Shown here: piece by piece, positions 44,747 to 53,382 of the stretch
Layout of the letters: each line of letters starts with the position of its first letter
Position numbering within the stretch: position 1 is the first letter of the stretch
Assembly: GCA_963727545.1 (NCBI GenBank)
Contig: CAVSGS010000005.1
Location: forward strand, 372,001-436,000
Reading direction: 5' to 3'
Length of the DNA: 64,000 nucleotides
Source of the DNA: Flexifilum sp963727545
GTDB lineage: Bacteria; Chloroflexota; Anaerolineae; Aggregatilineales; Phototrophicaceae
Made by a program: the position numbers and the translations under genes
Notes under the pieces: model-generated
Told to the model about the DNA's origin: nothing
The model's database searches: none
The model's input: the letters and a program-made list of their open reading frames with translations, nothing else

Positions 44747-45835
44747 ATGGTAGATCGAGAATTCCACGCTGACTCCCGATCCAGAGACGAACTCATCGAC
44801 AAGCTAACGCAAGAAATGAAGCAAATTCGAGATAAGCTGAACGAGTTCAAGATCCAGATCGACCAAACTCAGCTCGTGGTTGACCGCGAACAGCAGCGCA
44901 ATAACGACGTCTTCACCGAACTACGGACGGTGCAGGACAACATCGAGACCGTGCCGCGCCAAGATATTCGCGCCAAGTACGACGAAGCCATCGAAGCGCG
45001 TTTCCGGCTGACGACGATGCGCGGGCAGCTGGAGAAATTCATCAGCACGCGCGATCAACTCGACCAAGAGCAATTGCTGCTGAAGGAGATGCTCCAGCGT
45101 TTGCAAGGCGTTGACATCCTACCGGCAGCGCCCAGCAGCGCCACCGACGACGGCAAGGACAGCGGCAAGGGGTCGATGAACATCGTCCGCATCATTCAGG
45201 CGCAAGAGGAAGAACGGCAGCGGCTCGCTCGCCAGATGCACGATGGTCCGGCGCAATCGCTGACCAACTTCATCTTGCAGGCGGAAATCTGCCAGCGGCT
45301 GTTCGACCGCAATCCCGCCCGTGCCGCCGAAGAACTCGACAACCTCAAGACCGTCGCCAGTGTGACCTTCCAGAAGGTCCGCGAATTCATCTTCGACCTG
45401 CGCCCGATGATGCTGGACGACCTCGGCGTCGTGCCAACCGTCCGCCGCTACGTCGATTCGTTCCGGGAAAAGAACGACATCGACGTGAAGTTGGACATTT
45501 TCGGCGACGAGCGGCGACTGGCAACGCACCGAGAAGTGATGATCTTCCGGGGCATCCAAGAACTCATGGCGATGGCGCGCGATTACGCCAACCCAACGTC
45601 GATCTCGATCCGGCTTGAACTGGGCAATACGGTTGTGAAAATCTCGGTCGAGGACAACGGGCGCGGTTTCGACGCCGAAGCTGCCCTGAATGGTGAGGAA
45701 GGCTATCAAGACCCGCGCGTGCAGAGCTTGATCACCCTGAAGGAAAAATACGAGTTGATCCGCGGCTCGATGACCATCCTGAGCAGCGAGTCCGAAGGGA
45801 CGGCAGTGCGGATCGAACTACCGATCAACGATTGA
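44747..45835 (+). CDS. DegS/NarX-type soluble histidine kinase
   Basis: 362 residues from ATG 44747. The first 170 residues form a long charged coiled coil (DELIDKLTQEMKQIRDKLNE). The HisKA_3 core follows with the phosphorylated His in EEERQRLARQMHDGPAQSL, then FIFDLRPMMLDDLGVVPTVR. The ATPase domain has DNGRGFD and ends in GTAVRIELP. No membrane segment is present, so it is a cytosolic sensor of DegS type. It pairs with the LuxR-type regulator just upstream; a 164-base gap separates it from the Tad motor genes. Confidence 0.9.
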   Translation: MVDREFHADSRSRDELIDKLTQEMKQIRDKLNEFKIQIDQTQLVVDREQQRNNDVFTELRTVQDNIETVPRQDIRAKYDEAIEARFRLTTMRGQLEKFISTRDQLDQEQLLLKEMLQRLQGVDILPAAPSSATDDGKDSGKGSMNIVRIIQAQEEERQRLARQMHDGPAQSLTNFILQAEICQRLFDRNPARAAEELDNLKTVASVTFQKVREFIFDLRPMMLDDLGVVPTVRRYVDSFREKNDIDVKLDIFGDERRLATHREVMIFRGIQELMAMARDYANPTSISIRLELGNTVVKISVEDNGRGFDAEAALNGEEGYQDPRVQSLITLKEKYELIRGSMTILSSESEGTAVRIELPIND

Positions 45836-45948
45836 AGCATTAAGATGTGAGCGGTTTTCTCCCGTAGCGACAGGACAATCTACCTGTTTGCGATTTGGCG
45901 TTCATCGCTTACACTAAATTAAGAAAACAAGCGCGTAAATTTATCTTT

Positions 45949-45979
45949 TGTCCAAGACTGCCGCTTGCAGTGGAGGACA
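45949..45979 (+). promoter_or_regulatory. Hairpin in the leader of the Tad motor operon
   Basis: TGTCC (45949-45953) and GGACA (45975-45979) close a stem that continues with ACTGC (45957-45961) and GCAGT (45967-45971). It lies 20 bases upstream of the CpaB-like ATG, just before the GGAGGT ribosome site at 45990-45995. It may be an attenuating or protein-binding structure. Confidence 0.35.
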
Positions 45980-45999
45980 GCGTTCATTCGGAGGTATTC

Positions 46000-47124
46000 A
46001 TGGGACGTTTGCGTATATTCCTGATCGCTGCGATCCTAATCGTCATTATCGCTTTGGTGATCGTGGTCGTGCTGCCCCAGTTGAACCAGCCTGCCCCGAC
46101 CGCCGAGACCGATACGACGACGCAACAACAGGTCGCTCAAGCTCCTCAATCGACACCGCTGCCTACTGCGACGCCGATCATCTTTGTTGACCTCGTCATC
46201 GCGGTGCAGGAACTGCCACGCGGAATCGTCATTCCGCCGAACGCAGTCGCAATTCGCCCATGGCCGCAAGATGCCGCACCGATCAACGCGATCACCAACA
46301 TGGACGACGTGGTCGGCAAGCGCGCCCGAACCGACATCTTCCGCGAGCAGCCCATTCTCTCGAACATGGTCGTGGACGACCTGACCGGCGCAGCGCACGT
46401 TGGCTCGGATGCGGCAGCCGTACTGCCGAACGGACTGCGCGCCGTCTCGATCCCGGTTGACCGCCTCACCAGCATCGCTTACGCGCCGCAGGACGGTGAC
46501 CGCGTTGACTTGATCATTTCGATGCTGTTCGTCGACGTGGACGAAGCCTTCCAGAGCCTCGTGCCGAACGACATCACCTTGATCAAGGTCACCCAAGACG
46601 GCATCGTCATGGGTCAGAAAATCAATGGTCGCGTTGACAGCACCGGACTGGGGCAAGCCATCATCAGCCCGTCAGAAAATCCGCGCCCGCGCCTCGTCAC
46701 CCAGATGACCATTCAAGACGCACTGGTCGTTCACATGGGCAACTTCCCGAACGACGGGCGTTTCATCGGCGTACCGCCGACTCCAACGCCGGTACCGGTC
46801 GAGGGTCAAGATCAGGGCAACGGCACGCCGCCGCCGCCGACCCCGACTCCGCCGCGCCCGGACATCATCACGCTGGGCGTTACCCCGCAGGAAGCGGTCG
46901 TCCTCACGTGGTACATCGAGGCAAAAGTGCCGGTCACGCTCGCGCTGCGTTCGGCAAGCGATACTGCCCGCGCTGCGACCACCGAGGTCACGCTCGATTA
47001 CCTGATGGGACAATACGGGATCAGTCTGCCGGGCAAGCGTCCGTTCACAATTGAACCGGCGATCCGCAGTATCCGGCAGTTGTACGCCAGCCAAGAAATT
47101 TCGCTCTCGGACACCACCCAGTAA
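46000..47124 (+). CDS. CpaB/RcpC-type Tad pilus assembly protein (SAF domain)
   Basis: 374 residues from ATG 46000, with GGAGGT at 45990-45995; a start at 45895 is rejected. An N-terminal membrane helix (IFLIAAILIVIIALVIVVVL) is followed by a Thr/Pro linker and a SAF-like domain (VDLVIAVQELPRGIVIPPNA and REQPILSNMVVDD) and RcpC-type core (LRAVSIPVDRLTSIAYAPQD, GDRVDLIISM). A second Pro-Thr linker (TPTPVPVEGQDQGNG) divides the end. It should act outside the membrane in pilus assembly. It is the first gene of the motor operon. Confidence 0.85.
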   Translation: MGRLRIFLIAAILIVIIALVIVVVLPQLNQPAPTAETDTTTQQQVAQAPQSTPLPTATPIIFVDLVIAVQELPRGIVIPPNAVAIRPWPQDAAPINAITNMDDVVGKRARTDIFREQPILSNMVVDDLTGAAHVGSDAAAVLPNGLRAVSIPVDRLTSIAYAPQDGDRVDLIISMLFVDVDEAFQSLVPNDITLIKVTQDGIVMGQKINGRVDSTGLGQAIISPSENPRPRLVTQMTIQDALVVHMGNFPNDGRFIGVPPTPTPVPVEGQDQGNGTPPPPTPTPPRPDIITLGVTPQEAVVLTWYIEAKVPVTLALRSASDTARAATTEVTLDYLMGQYGISLPGKRPFTIEPAIRSIRQLYASQEISLSDTTQ

Positions 47125-47155
47125 GTGATGATCCGATCGAGGATGTGAAAGAATT

Positions 47156-48472
47156 ATGCAGGACAAACAGGACAAGAATGACATCCGGGTGTTGATCGTC
47201 GACGACATCGAGGAAACGCGGGAGAACATCAAGAAGCTGCTCTCCTTCGAGGTGGAGTTTAAGGTCGTCGGGTCGGTGGGCACAGGGCGTGAAGCGCTCA
47301 AGGCAACGCTGGAGCAGCGCCCCGACATCGTGATCATGGACATCAATATGCCCGATATGGATGGCATTCAGGCGACGAACGAGATCACCAAAGCCGTCCC
47401 GACCGCCGCCGTCATCATGATGTCGGTGCAAACCGACGCCGACTACATGCGCAAAGCGATGCAGGCAGGCGCGCGGCAATTTCTGGGCAAGCCAATCGAC
47501 CCGGATGAGCTGTACAGCACGATCCGCTCGGTGTACAAAAACTACGAGCCGATCCGCCGGCAGGCGATGGCGATCCAAGACATTCCGATGGAAGTGCGCA
47601 AGGCGAAGCCAACGTCGGTAGAGGGCGGCGAAATCCGAGCCGGACACATCATCGTCGTCTACAGCCCGCAAGGCGGCGTTGGCTGCACCACCCTTGCGAC
47701 CAATCTCGCCGCCGGCTTGATGCGCAAAGGGGTCAAGGTGCTGCTGATCGACGCCGACCTTCAGTTTGGCGACGTCGGCGTGTTCCTCAAGCTGCAGTCA
47801 CAGTCCACCCTGCTCGATCTGGTCAACAAGATCGACGACTTGGATACCGACTTCTTCGACAGCATCGTCGCCACGCACGAAAGCGGACTCAAGGTACTGC
47901 TCGGACCGCAGCGACCGGAATATGCGGACGAAGTGGAAGCCGTGCCGACGGCAGTCGCGCGGATCATCGAGAAGATCGCTAACAATTACGACTTCATCGT
48001 GGTCGATACCAGTCGCAAGATCGACGAGCAACTGCTGTCACTGGCGGACATCGCCGCGAAGATCGTGCTGGTCGCCACGCCGACGCTAGCGGCGGTCAAG
48101 AACACCCGCTTTGTGATCGATTTGTTCGAGCGCTTGAATTACCCGCCCGACAAAACGATGCTGGTCTTGAACCGGGTTGAGGACGAGCGCAGCCGCAATC
48201 GCGTGACGATTCCGACGGAAGTGATCGAGAAACACCTGAAAAGAACGATCGAGGCGAAAATCCAGCTCAACGAACCGATCGTGCTGAGTGCGGTCAACAA
48301 GGGTATTCCGGTGGTCGCTTCGCGTGACCGCAGCAAGTCGCCAGTCAAGGACCTGCTCGACTTCGCCGATCACGTATATGCGTCGCTGATGAGCAGCAAT
48401 CTTGAGGCTGAAGGCGAACAGGATGACAAGCGCTCGAAAAAGATCGGCTTGGGCTTCCTCGGCAGAAACTAA
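47156..48472 (+). CDS. CpaE/TadZ-type protein with intact receiver domain
   Basis: 438 residues. The first 130 form a complete receiver domain: LIVDDIEETREN, the phospho-Asp in IVIMDINMPDMDGI, MMSVQTDADY and the Lys of QFLGKPID. The C-terminal ParA/MinD-type ATPase has a P-loop region PQGGVGCTTLATNLAAG near 171-187, DADLQFGDVGVFLKLQ and VVDTSRKIDEQLL. The signature Lys residues of ParA P-loops are not present (KGGVGKTT is QGGVGCTT), as is common in CpaE proteins. CpaE positions the Tad machinery at the membrane or pole. The intact receiver suggests phosphorylation control. Confidence 0.88.
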   Translation: MQDKQDKNDIRVLIVDDIEETRENIKKLLSFEVEFKVVGSVGTGREALKATLEQRPDIVIMDINMPDMDGIQATNEITKAVPTAAVIMMSVQTDADYMRKAMQAGARQFLGKPIDPDELYSTIRSVYKNYEPIRRQAMAIQDIPMEVRKAKPTSVEGGEIRAGHIIVVYSPQGGVGCTTLATNLAAGLMRKGVKVLLIDADLQFGDVGVFLKLQSQSTLLDLVNKIDDLDTDFFDSIVATHESGLKVLLGPQRPEYADEVEAVPTAVARIIEKIANNYDFIVVDTSRKIDEQLLSLADIAAKIVLVATPTLAAVKNTRFVIDLFERLNYPPDKTMLVLNRVEDERSRNRVTIPTEVIEKHLKRTIEAKIQLNEPIVLSAVNKGIPVVASRDRSKSPVKDLLDFADHVYASLMSSNLEAEGEQDDKRSKKIGLGFLGRN

Positions 48473-48535
48473 AGGGACGCCGAACCCGATTTGCGTTTAA
48501 TGTAAGAGCAACGGCGAAGACTGGAGACGGATGCC

Positions 48536-49963
48536 ATGTCGTTATTGAGACGGATTGAAAAAGGCGGCGGATCGGGCGGGAACAACGATCCCGGTCAAGA
48601 CGATAACCTTGGTGCTGAGAGTGGTGGCGCTGACGAGTCTCGTCTCGCCGCTATGCGATCGCGCAACCAACAGGTGATCGGTCGGTCGCAGGGGCGCGCT
48701 GAAAACTCCTACGTCGATCTGAAAACGCGCGTGCAAAATCGTCTACTCGCCGAGCTTGACCCGTCGATGGACTTAGCCCGCAAAGGCGAAGTCCGGGCGC
48801 ACATCGAAGAATTGTTCAACGCAATTCTCGCCGAAGAGAGCATGGTCTTGGCGCGGCAAGAGCGCCAACGCCTGTTCGAATCGATTGTCGCCGAAATCCT
48901 CGGCTTCGGTCCGCTGGAAGTACTGCTGGCGGACGAGACCGTGACCGAGATCATGGTCAACGGACCAAAGAATATCTTCGTCGAGCGCAAAGGCAACATC
49001 ACGCGCGCGAACATCGCCTTCGAGGATGACGATCACGTGCTGCGCATCCTCGACCGGATCGTCGCGCCGCTCGGTCGTCGTGTGGACGAGAGTTCGCCGC
49101 TGGTGGACGCCCGTCTGCCGGATGGCTCGCGCGTGAACGCCGTCATCCGCCCGATTTCGCTGGTCGGTCCCACGATCACGATCCGTAAATTCTTCAAGAA
49201 ACCGCTGACGACCGACGACCTGATCCGCTTCGGATCGATCACCAAAGAGATCGTCGAATTTCTGCGCGCGTGCATCATTGGGCGCTTGAACATTATCGTC
49301 TCCGGCGGTACCGGTTCAGGTAAAACAACCCTGCTCAACGTCCTTTCCAGCTTTATCCCCAACGACGAGCGGATTGTCACCATCGAGAACGCCGCCGAAC
49401 TGCAACTGCGGCAGGAACACGTCGTCACACTGGAAAGCCGCCCCGCCAACATTGAGGGTCGTGGTGCCATTTCGATCCAAGACCTCGTCGTGAACTCATT
49501 GCGTATGCGTCCCGACCGCATCATCGTCGGCGAATGCCGTGCCGGTGAAGCGCTGGACATGCTTCAGGCGATGAACACCGGTCACGACGGATCGCTGACG
49601 ACGGCGCACTCCAACAGCCCGCGCGATACCATTTCGCGGCTTGAAGTGATGTGCCTGATGGCAGGTATGGACCTGCCCGTCCGCGCGATCCGCGAGCAGA
49701 TCGCCAGCGCGCTCGACGTGGTAGTGCATCAGGAACGCCTGCGCGATGGTTCGCGCAAGGTCGTCAAGGTCACCGAAGTGCAGGGCATGGAAGGCGACAT
49801 GATCACGATGTCCGACATTTTCGAATTCGAGCAAACCGGGGTCGAAGGCGGCAAGATCGTCGGTCGCATTCGCCCGACCGGTATTCGCCCGAAGTTCACC
49901 GACCGCATCGAAGCAGCAGGCATTTACCTGCCGCCGTCGGTGTTCGGCGTTGGTCGCTACTAA
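48536..49963 (+). CDS. CpaF/TadA secretion ATPase
   Basis: 475 residues. Type II/IV secretion ATPase: Walker A in IIVSGGTGSGKTTLLNVLSS near 256, the Asp box VTIENAAELQL, RMRPDRIIVGECRAGEALDM near 328, and HDGSLTTAHSNSPRDTISRL as the His box. Its N-terminal region (about 60-130) is the usual CpaF all-helical domain. It powers Tad pilus extension, and possibly retraction, from the cytosol. A 12-bp hairpin follows its stop before TadB. Confidence 0.95.
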   Translation: MSLLRRIEKGGGSGGNNDPGQDDNLGAESGGADESRLAAMRSRNQQVIGRSQGRAENSYVDLKTRVQNRLLAELDPSMDLARKGEVRAHIEELFNAILAEESMVLARQERQRLFESIVAEILGFGPLEVLLADETVTEIMVNGPKNIFVERKGNITRANIAFEDDDHVLRILDRIVAPLGRRVDESSPLVDARLPDGSRVNAVIRPISLVGPTITIRKFFKKPLTTDDLIRFGSITKEIVEFLRACIIGRLNIIVSGGTGSGKTTLLNVLSSFIPNDERIVTIENAAELQLRQEHVVTLESRPANIEGRGAISIQDLVVNSLRMRPDRIIVGECRAGEALDMLQAMNTGHDGSLTTAHSNSPRDTISRLEVMCLMAGMDLPVRAIREQIASALDVVVHQERLRDGSRKVVKVTEVQGMEGDMITMSDIFEFEQTGVEGGKIVGRIRPTGIRPKFTDRIEAAGIYLPPSVFGVGRY

Positions 49964-49970
49964 ATACAGC

Positions 49971-50006
49971 AGCGGGAAAGCTTGACGAGCTTTCCCGCTT
50001 CCTTCT
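49971..50006 (+). terminator. Strong hairpin between CpaF and TadB genes
   Basis: AGCGGGAAAGCT (49971-49982) and AGCTTTCCCGCT (49988-49999) pair perfectly over 12 bases around TGACG, followed by TCCTTCT. It could be a partial terminator that lowers TadB and TadC expression relative to the upstream genes, or an mRNA-stabilising element. Confidence 0.6.
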
Positions 50007-50040
50007 ACAATGATTTCAATGCGGTCATGGAGTAACCACG

Positions 50041-51031
50041 ATGACGATTAGTCCGGTTTTGATCATCGGTGTCGCCGTAGCGATCGCTATCGGCGTGATC
50101 ATCTGGGGAATCATCAGCGTCCGGTCGGAAAAGGACATCATCGAAGAGCGTCTTTCCCGCATCGAAGACGCGAACATGTCTTATCTCGACTTGGAAGAGA
50201 CCTCAGAGGACCAAGTCACCGAGAAGAAACCGAGCGCGATCCAGCAGCGGCTCGAACTCGCTGGTCTCGGAACGAACTTTCGGGAGGAAGTGGCGAGCAC
50301 AGCTTTCGCGCGCCGACATCAAGCTGACCGTCTCCGAATATGCCGCCGTTCACGTCATCAGCGTGTTTGGTTTTTTCGCACTGGGTTACTTCGTCTTGTT
50401 CGGGCAGCAGTTGGTGATGGCGATCGTCTCCGGTTTCGTCGGCTTTTTCGCGCCCCGCATTTACGTCGCCCAGCAGACATCGTCACGGTTGATGAGATTC
50501 GAGAGCCAGCTCCCGGACACACTCGGCTTATGGGTCAACGCGCTGCGCTCCGGCTACAGTGTGCTTCAGTCGATGGAAGCGATCGCCCGCGACGCACCTG
50601 AACCGACGGCGACCGAATTTCGGCGCGTGGTGCAGGAAGTTCAGTTAGGCATCGACATGGAAGACGCGCTGGAGCATCTGCTCAATCGCGTCGAAAGTGA
50701 AGACCTCGACCTCGTGATCACGGCAGTCAATATTCAACGCGAGGTCGGTGGTAACTTGGCGGAAATTCTGGAAGTGATCAGCCACACTGTCCGCGAGCGC
50801 ATCAAGCTGAAGGGCGAGATTCGCGTGCTCACCGCTCAAGGACGCGTCACCGGCTACCTGATCAGCTTCTTGCCGATCATTCTGGCGTTGTTCCTCTACA
50901 CGATCAATCCCGGTTACATGGGTAACCTGTTTGAAAATCGCATGTGTGGCTGGCCCATGCTGGGGCTTGGCTTAGCGCTAATCGGGATCGGTTTTGCAAT
51001 TGTTCAAAAGATCGTCGACATTGACATATAG
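50041..51031 (+). CDS. TadB-like pilus platform protein, reading frame interrupted
   Basis: Restored length about 329 residues, a T2SSF-type inner-membrane platform protein. The N-terminal helix is LIIGVAVAIAIGVIIWGIIS. The frame changes at about 50297-50303 (residue 86): REEVAST is then followed by LSRADIKLTVSEYAAVHVIS when one base is dropped (total length 3n+1). The T2SSF domain is in the second part: SQLPDTLGLWVNALRSGYSV, LQSMEAIARDAPEP, ESEDLDLVITAVNIQREVGG and NLAEILEVISHTVRER. It works with the CpaF ATPase just upstream. The TadC gene starts after seven bases. Confidence 0.8.
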
Positions 51032-51038
51032 GTGAATT

Positions 51039-51983
51039 ATGCAACCCATAATCGTACTTGCTATCGTCATCGTCGGGACGATTGTCTTTGGAAGTCTGGT
51101 CTACGTCGGTATGAAAGAAGACCGGGGACGAGATCCACTGCAAGAACGCTTGCAGGAATATGACGATAAAGAACTGCCGCAGTCACTCGAAGAAATCGAG
51201 CTTTCGCTGTCCTTCCGCGACCGCGTTCTGCTGCCGATGATGCGGCGGTTCGCCCAGATTACGACGAAATTCACACCGCAGAAACAGCTTGAGGAAGCGC
51301 GGCATCAGCTTGAACTGGCGGGTATGAGCATGGACCCCGCCTCGTTCTTCGCCATGCGCATCATCGTGACGATTGCCTTCGGCTTGGGCGCGTTCTTCGT
51401 CTTCTTCGTCGGCTCAACGTCCACCGCACCGGGCACAGCCCTACTCTACACGTTGGGAGCGGTCGGTTTGGGCTACTTCTTCCCGGTATTGTACGTGAAA
51501 AGCAAAATCTCACGCCGACAGGAAGACATCTGGCGGGCACTGCCGGACGCGCTTGACCTGTTGGTGATCTGCGTCGAGGCGGGTCTCGGCTTCGACATGG
51601 CGATGGGCAAAGTTTACGAGAAATGGGACAACGACCTCGCTATCGCCTTTGGGCGCGTGCTCCGCGAGATTCAGTTAGGCAAGCTGCGCCGTGATGCCCT
51701 GCGTGACATGGCGAACCGGATGGACGTCCCCGACGTGACCGCTTTCATCGCCGCCATCATCCAAGCCGATCAACTCGGCGTGAGCATGTCGAAAATCCTG
51801 CGCGTCCAGTCGGACCAAATGCGTGTGAAGCGGCGTCAAAAAGCGCAAGAAAAAGCCCACCAAGCACCAGTCAAGATGATGCTGCCGATGGTCTTCCTGA
51901 TCTTCCCGTCTCTGTGGATCGTGCTGCTCGGACCATCGGTGATCATCTTGTTTGGTAGTAGAGAGGTGGGCGCAGTCTTTTAA
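51039..51983 (+). CDS. TadC-like pilus platform protein
   Basis: 314 residues. Membrane helices at both ends and in the middle (IIVTIAFGLGAFFVFFVG; MLPMVFLIFPSLWIVLLGPS). The T2SSF domain carries IWRALPDALDLLVICVEAGL and GFDMAMGKVYEKWDNDLAIA, then LREIQLGKLRRDALRDMANR and VTAFIAAIIQADQLGVSMSK. It forms a heterodimer or neighbour of TadB in the platform of the Tad pilus. It is the last gene of the motor operon before ComF. Confidence 0.92.
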   Translation: MQPIIVLAIVIVGTIVFGSLVYVGMKEDRGRDPLQERLQEYDDKELPQSLEEIELSLSFRDRVLLPMMRRFAQITTKFTPQKQLEEARHQLELAGMSMDPASFFAMRIIVTIAFGLGAFFVFFVGSTSTAPGTALLYTLGAVGLGYFFPVLYVKSKISRRQEDIWRALPDALDLLVICVEAGLGFDMAMGKVYEKWDNDLAIAFGRVLREIQLGKLRRDALRDMANRMDVPDVTAFIAAIIQADQLGVSMSKILRVQSDQMRVKRRQKAQEKAHQAPVKMMLPMVFLIFPSLWIVLLGPSVIILFGSREVGAVF

Positions 51984-52016
51984 TCTCCGCTCGCTGCAAA
52001 GCCTGAGGAGGTCAGA

Positions 52017-52712
52017 ATCACAAGTAAAGTCAATCACACTCAGGCTCATGGTGAGCGCTCCGCTCGTCTGAGCCTGAGGCGCAGTTTAGACGCAGGCATT
52101 GACCTGCTTTTCCCCCCGCGCTGTGCGGGCTGCGGGCGCGTAGATACGCGCTGGTGTACCACCTGCCAGCAAACACTCGACGCCTTCCCCCTGCAAATTC
52201 ACCAAGCAGCGCTTCCGCCGCTCGCGCGCAGCGCGGCAACCGGACTCCACGAAGGCAAGCTGCAACAAGCCGTTCACGCTCTGAAATATGAGGGTGTAGT
52301 GAGTCTTGCCGCGCCGTTGAGCGCTCGTCTACTCGCCACTCTGGAGGTGCTCCATTGGAAGTTCGACTTGATCGCCCCGGTGCCGCTTCACACTTCACGA
52401 CAGCGCTGGCGGCGATATAATCAAGCACACCTGCTGGGTGATGCGCTGGAAGCCGCTTTAGACATCCCGTGCGAGCCGAACGCGCTCGAACGGCTGCGCG
52501 CTACCCCGCCGCAGGTCGGGTTGAGCCGTCCCCAGCGACGGACAAACGTGGCAGGCGCTTTCGCGGCAGACGCGGTGGTGGTCGCGGGAGCGGTCGTTTT
52601 ACTGGTTGATGACGTGTTTACGACGGGCGCGACACTGCAAGCCTGCGCGCAAGCAGCGCTCGACGCGGGTGCTCGAACCGTCTACAGCTTGACGGTCACG
52701 GCGGCACCCTGA
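52017..52712 (+). CDS. ComF-family phosphoribosyltransferase-like protein
   Basis: About 231 residues. The Zn-ribbon is visible near the N-terminus (FPPRCAGCGRVDTRWCTTCQ), followed by LHEGKLQQAVHALKYEGVVS and VPLHTSRQRWRRYNQAHLLG, then VLLVDDVFTTGATLQACAQA, the PRPP loop. ComF proteins are linked to DNA uptake and to fork restart. No ATG, GTG or TTG is in frame before residue 95. The only sound ribosome site, GGAGG at 52006-52010, points to ATC at 52017. The start may be a rare AUC codon or reflect a sequence error. The frame is open back to 51984. Confidence 0.8.
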   Translation: MTSKVNHTQAHGERSARLSLRRSLDAGIDLLFPPRCAGCGRVDTRWCTTCQQTLDAFPLQIHQAALPPLARSAATGLHEGKLQQAVHALKYEGVVSLAAPLSARLLATLEVLHWKFDLIAPVPLHTSRQRWRRYNQAHLLGDALEAALDIPCEPNALERLRATPPQVGLSRPQRRTNVAGAFAADAVVVAGAVVLLVDDVFTTGATLQACAQAALDAGARTVYSLTVTAAP

Positions 52713-52752
52713 TGAGCAGTGCAGCCCGCTAATTTACCATAAGGAGTTCGAG

Positions 52753-53343
52753 ATGATGGACATTGACATTCAGGGTCACAACATAAAAATCACGGAAGCA
52801 CTGAGCGCTTACGTCCACAAAAAGCTCGACAAACTCGACCGCTACCTGCCCAACATTATGGAGGTGCGAGTCGAATTGGGGCGCGAACATACTAAACGTG
52901 GTGAAAACCTGTCCGTCGCCCAGATTACGGTACGCCACCAGCGCGGCGCGATTCTCCGCGCTCAAGAGACGATTGGCGGCGAAATCGAGTCGGCGCTGAA
53001 CCTCGCCGTCGACAAAATGTATCGCCAAATCCAGCGCTTCAAGGGCAAACGAACCCGCAAAGGACGCGGCAGCTTCTCCGCTTCACTGGAAGAACTGAAC
53101 GTCGCTGAAGCGATTCCCGAAATGGAAGCTTTCGAGGAAACTGCCGAAGAAGCCGCCGAGCAGCAGATCATCCGGCGCAAGGACATTGCGATCACGGCGA
53201 TGAACGAGGACGAGGCGATCGAGCAGATGGAGTTACTCGGTCATACCTTCTTCGTCTTCTTCAACGAGGCGACCGGCAGCGTCAACGTGATCTACAAACG
53301 GCGCAGTGAAGGCTACGGCTTGCTCGTCCCGCACGTCGAATAG
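52753..53343 (+). CDS. hpf: Long-form ribosome hibernation promoting factor
   Basis: 196 residues. The N-terminal domain (about 1-100) is HPF/YfiA: DIDIQGHNIKITEALSAYVH and KKLDKLDRYLPNIMEVRVEL. A linker of acidic residues (FEETAEEAAEQQ) leads to the C-terminal dimerisation domain: RRKDIAITAMNEDEAIEQME and LLGHTFFVFFNEATGSVNVI. Long HPF makes inactive 100S ribosome dimers in stationary phase. It starts with ATGATG after AAGGAG, 40 bases after the ComF stop. Confidence 0.95.
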   Translation: MMDIDIQGHNIKITEALSAYVHKKLDKLDRYLPNIMEVRVELGREHTKRGENLSVAQITVRHQRGAILRAQETIGGEIESALNLAVDKMYRQIQRFKGKRTRKGRGSFSASLEELNVAEAIPEMEAFEETAEEAAEQQIIRRKDIAITAMNEDEAIEQMELLGHTFFVFFNEATGSVNVIYKRRSEGYGLLVPHVE

Positions 53344-53353
53344 ACCTACTACG

Positions 53354-53376
53354 GGGGCAGGATCAAATCCTGCCCC
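53354..53376. terminator. Terminator hairpin between HPF and GT2 genes
   Basis: GGGGCAGGAT (53354-53363), CAA and ATCCTGCCCC (53367-53376) form a ten-base-pair stem between two convergent genes. No T-run is obvious, so strength is uncertain. Confidence 0.5.
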
Positions 53377-53382
53377 TACCCC

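Noticed and set aside
2848..51031. Programmed +1 frameshifting as the main cause of the frame breaks
   Set aside because: The eight sites share no slippery codon, stop codon or downstream structure. Kept only as an alternative.
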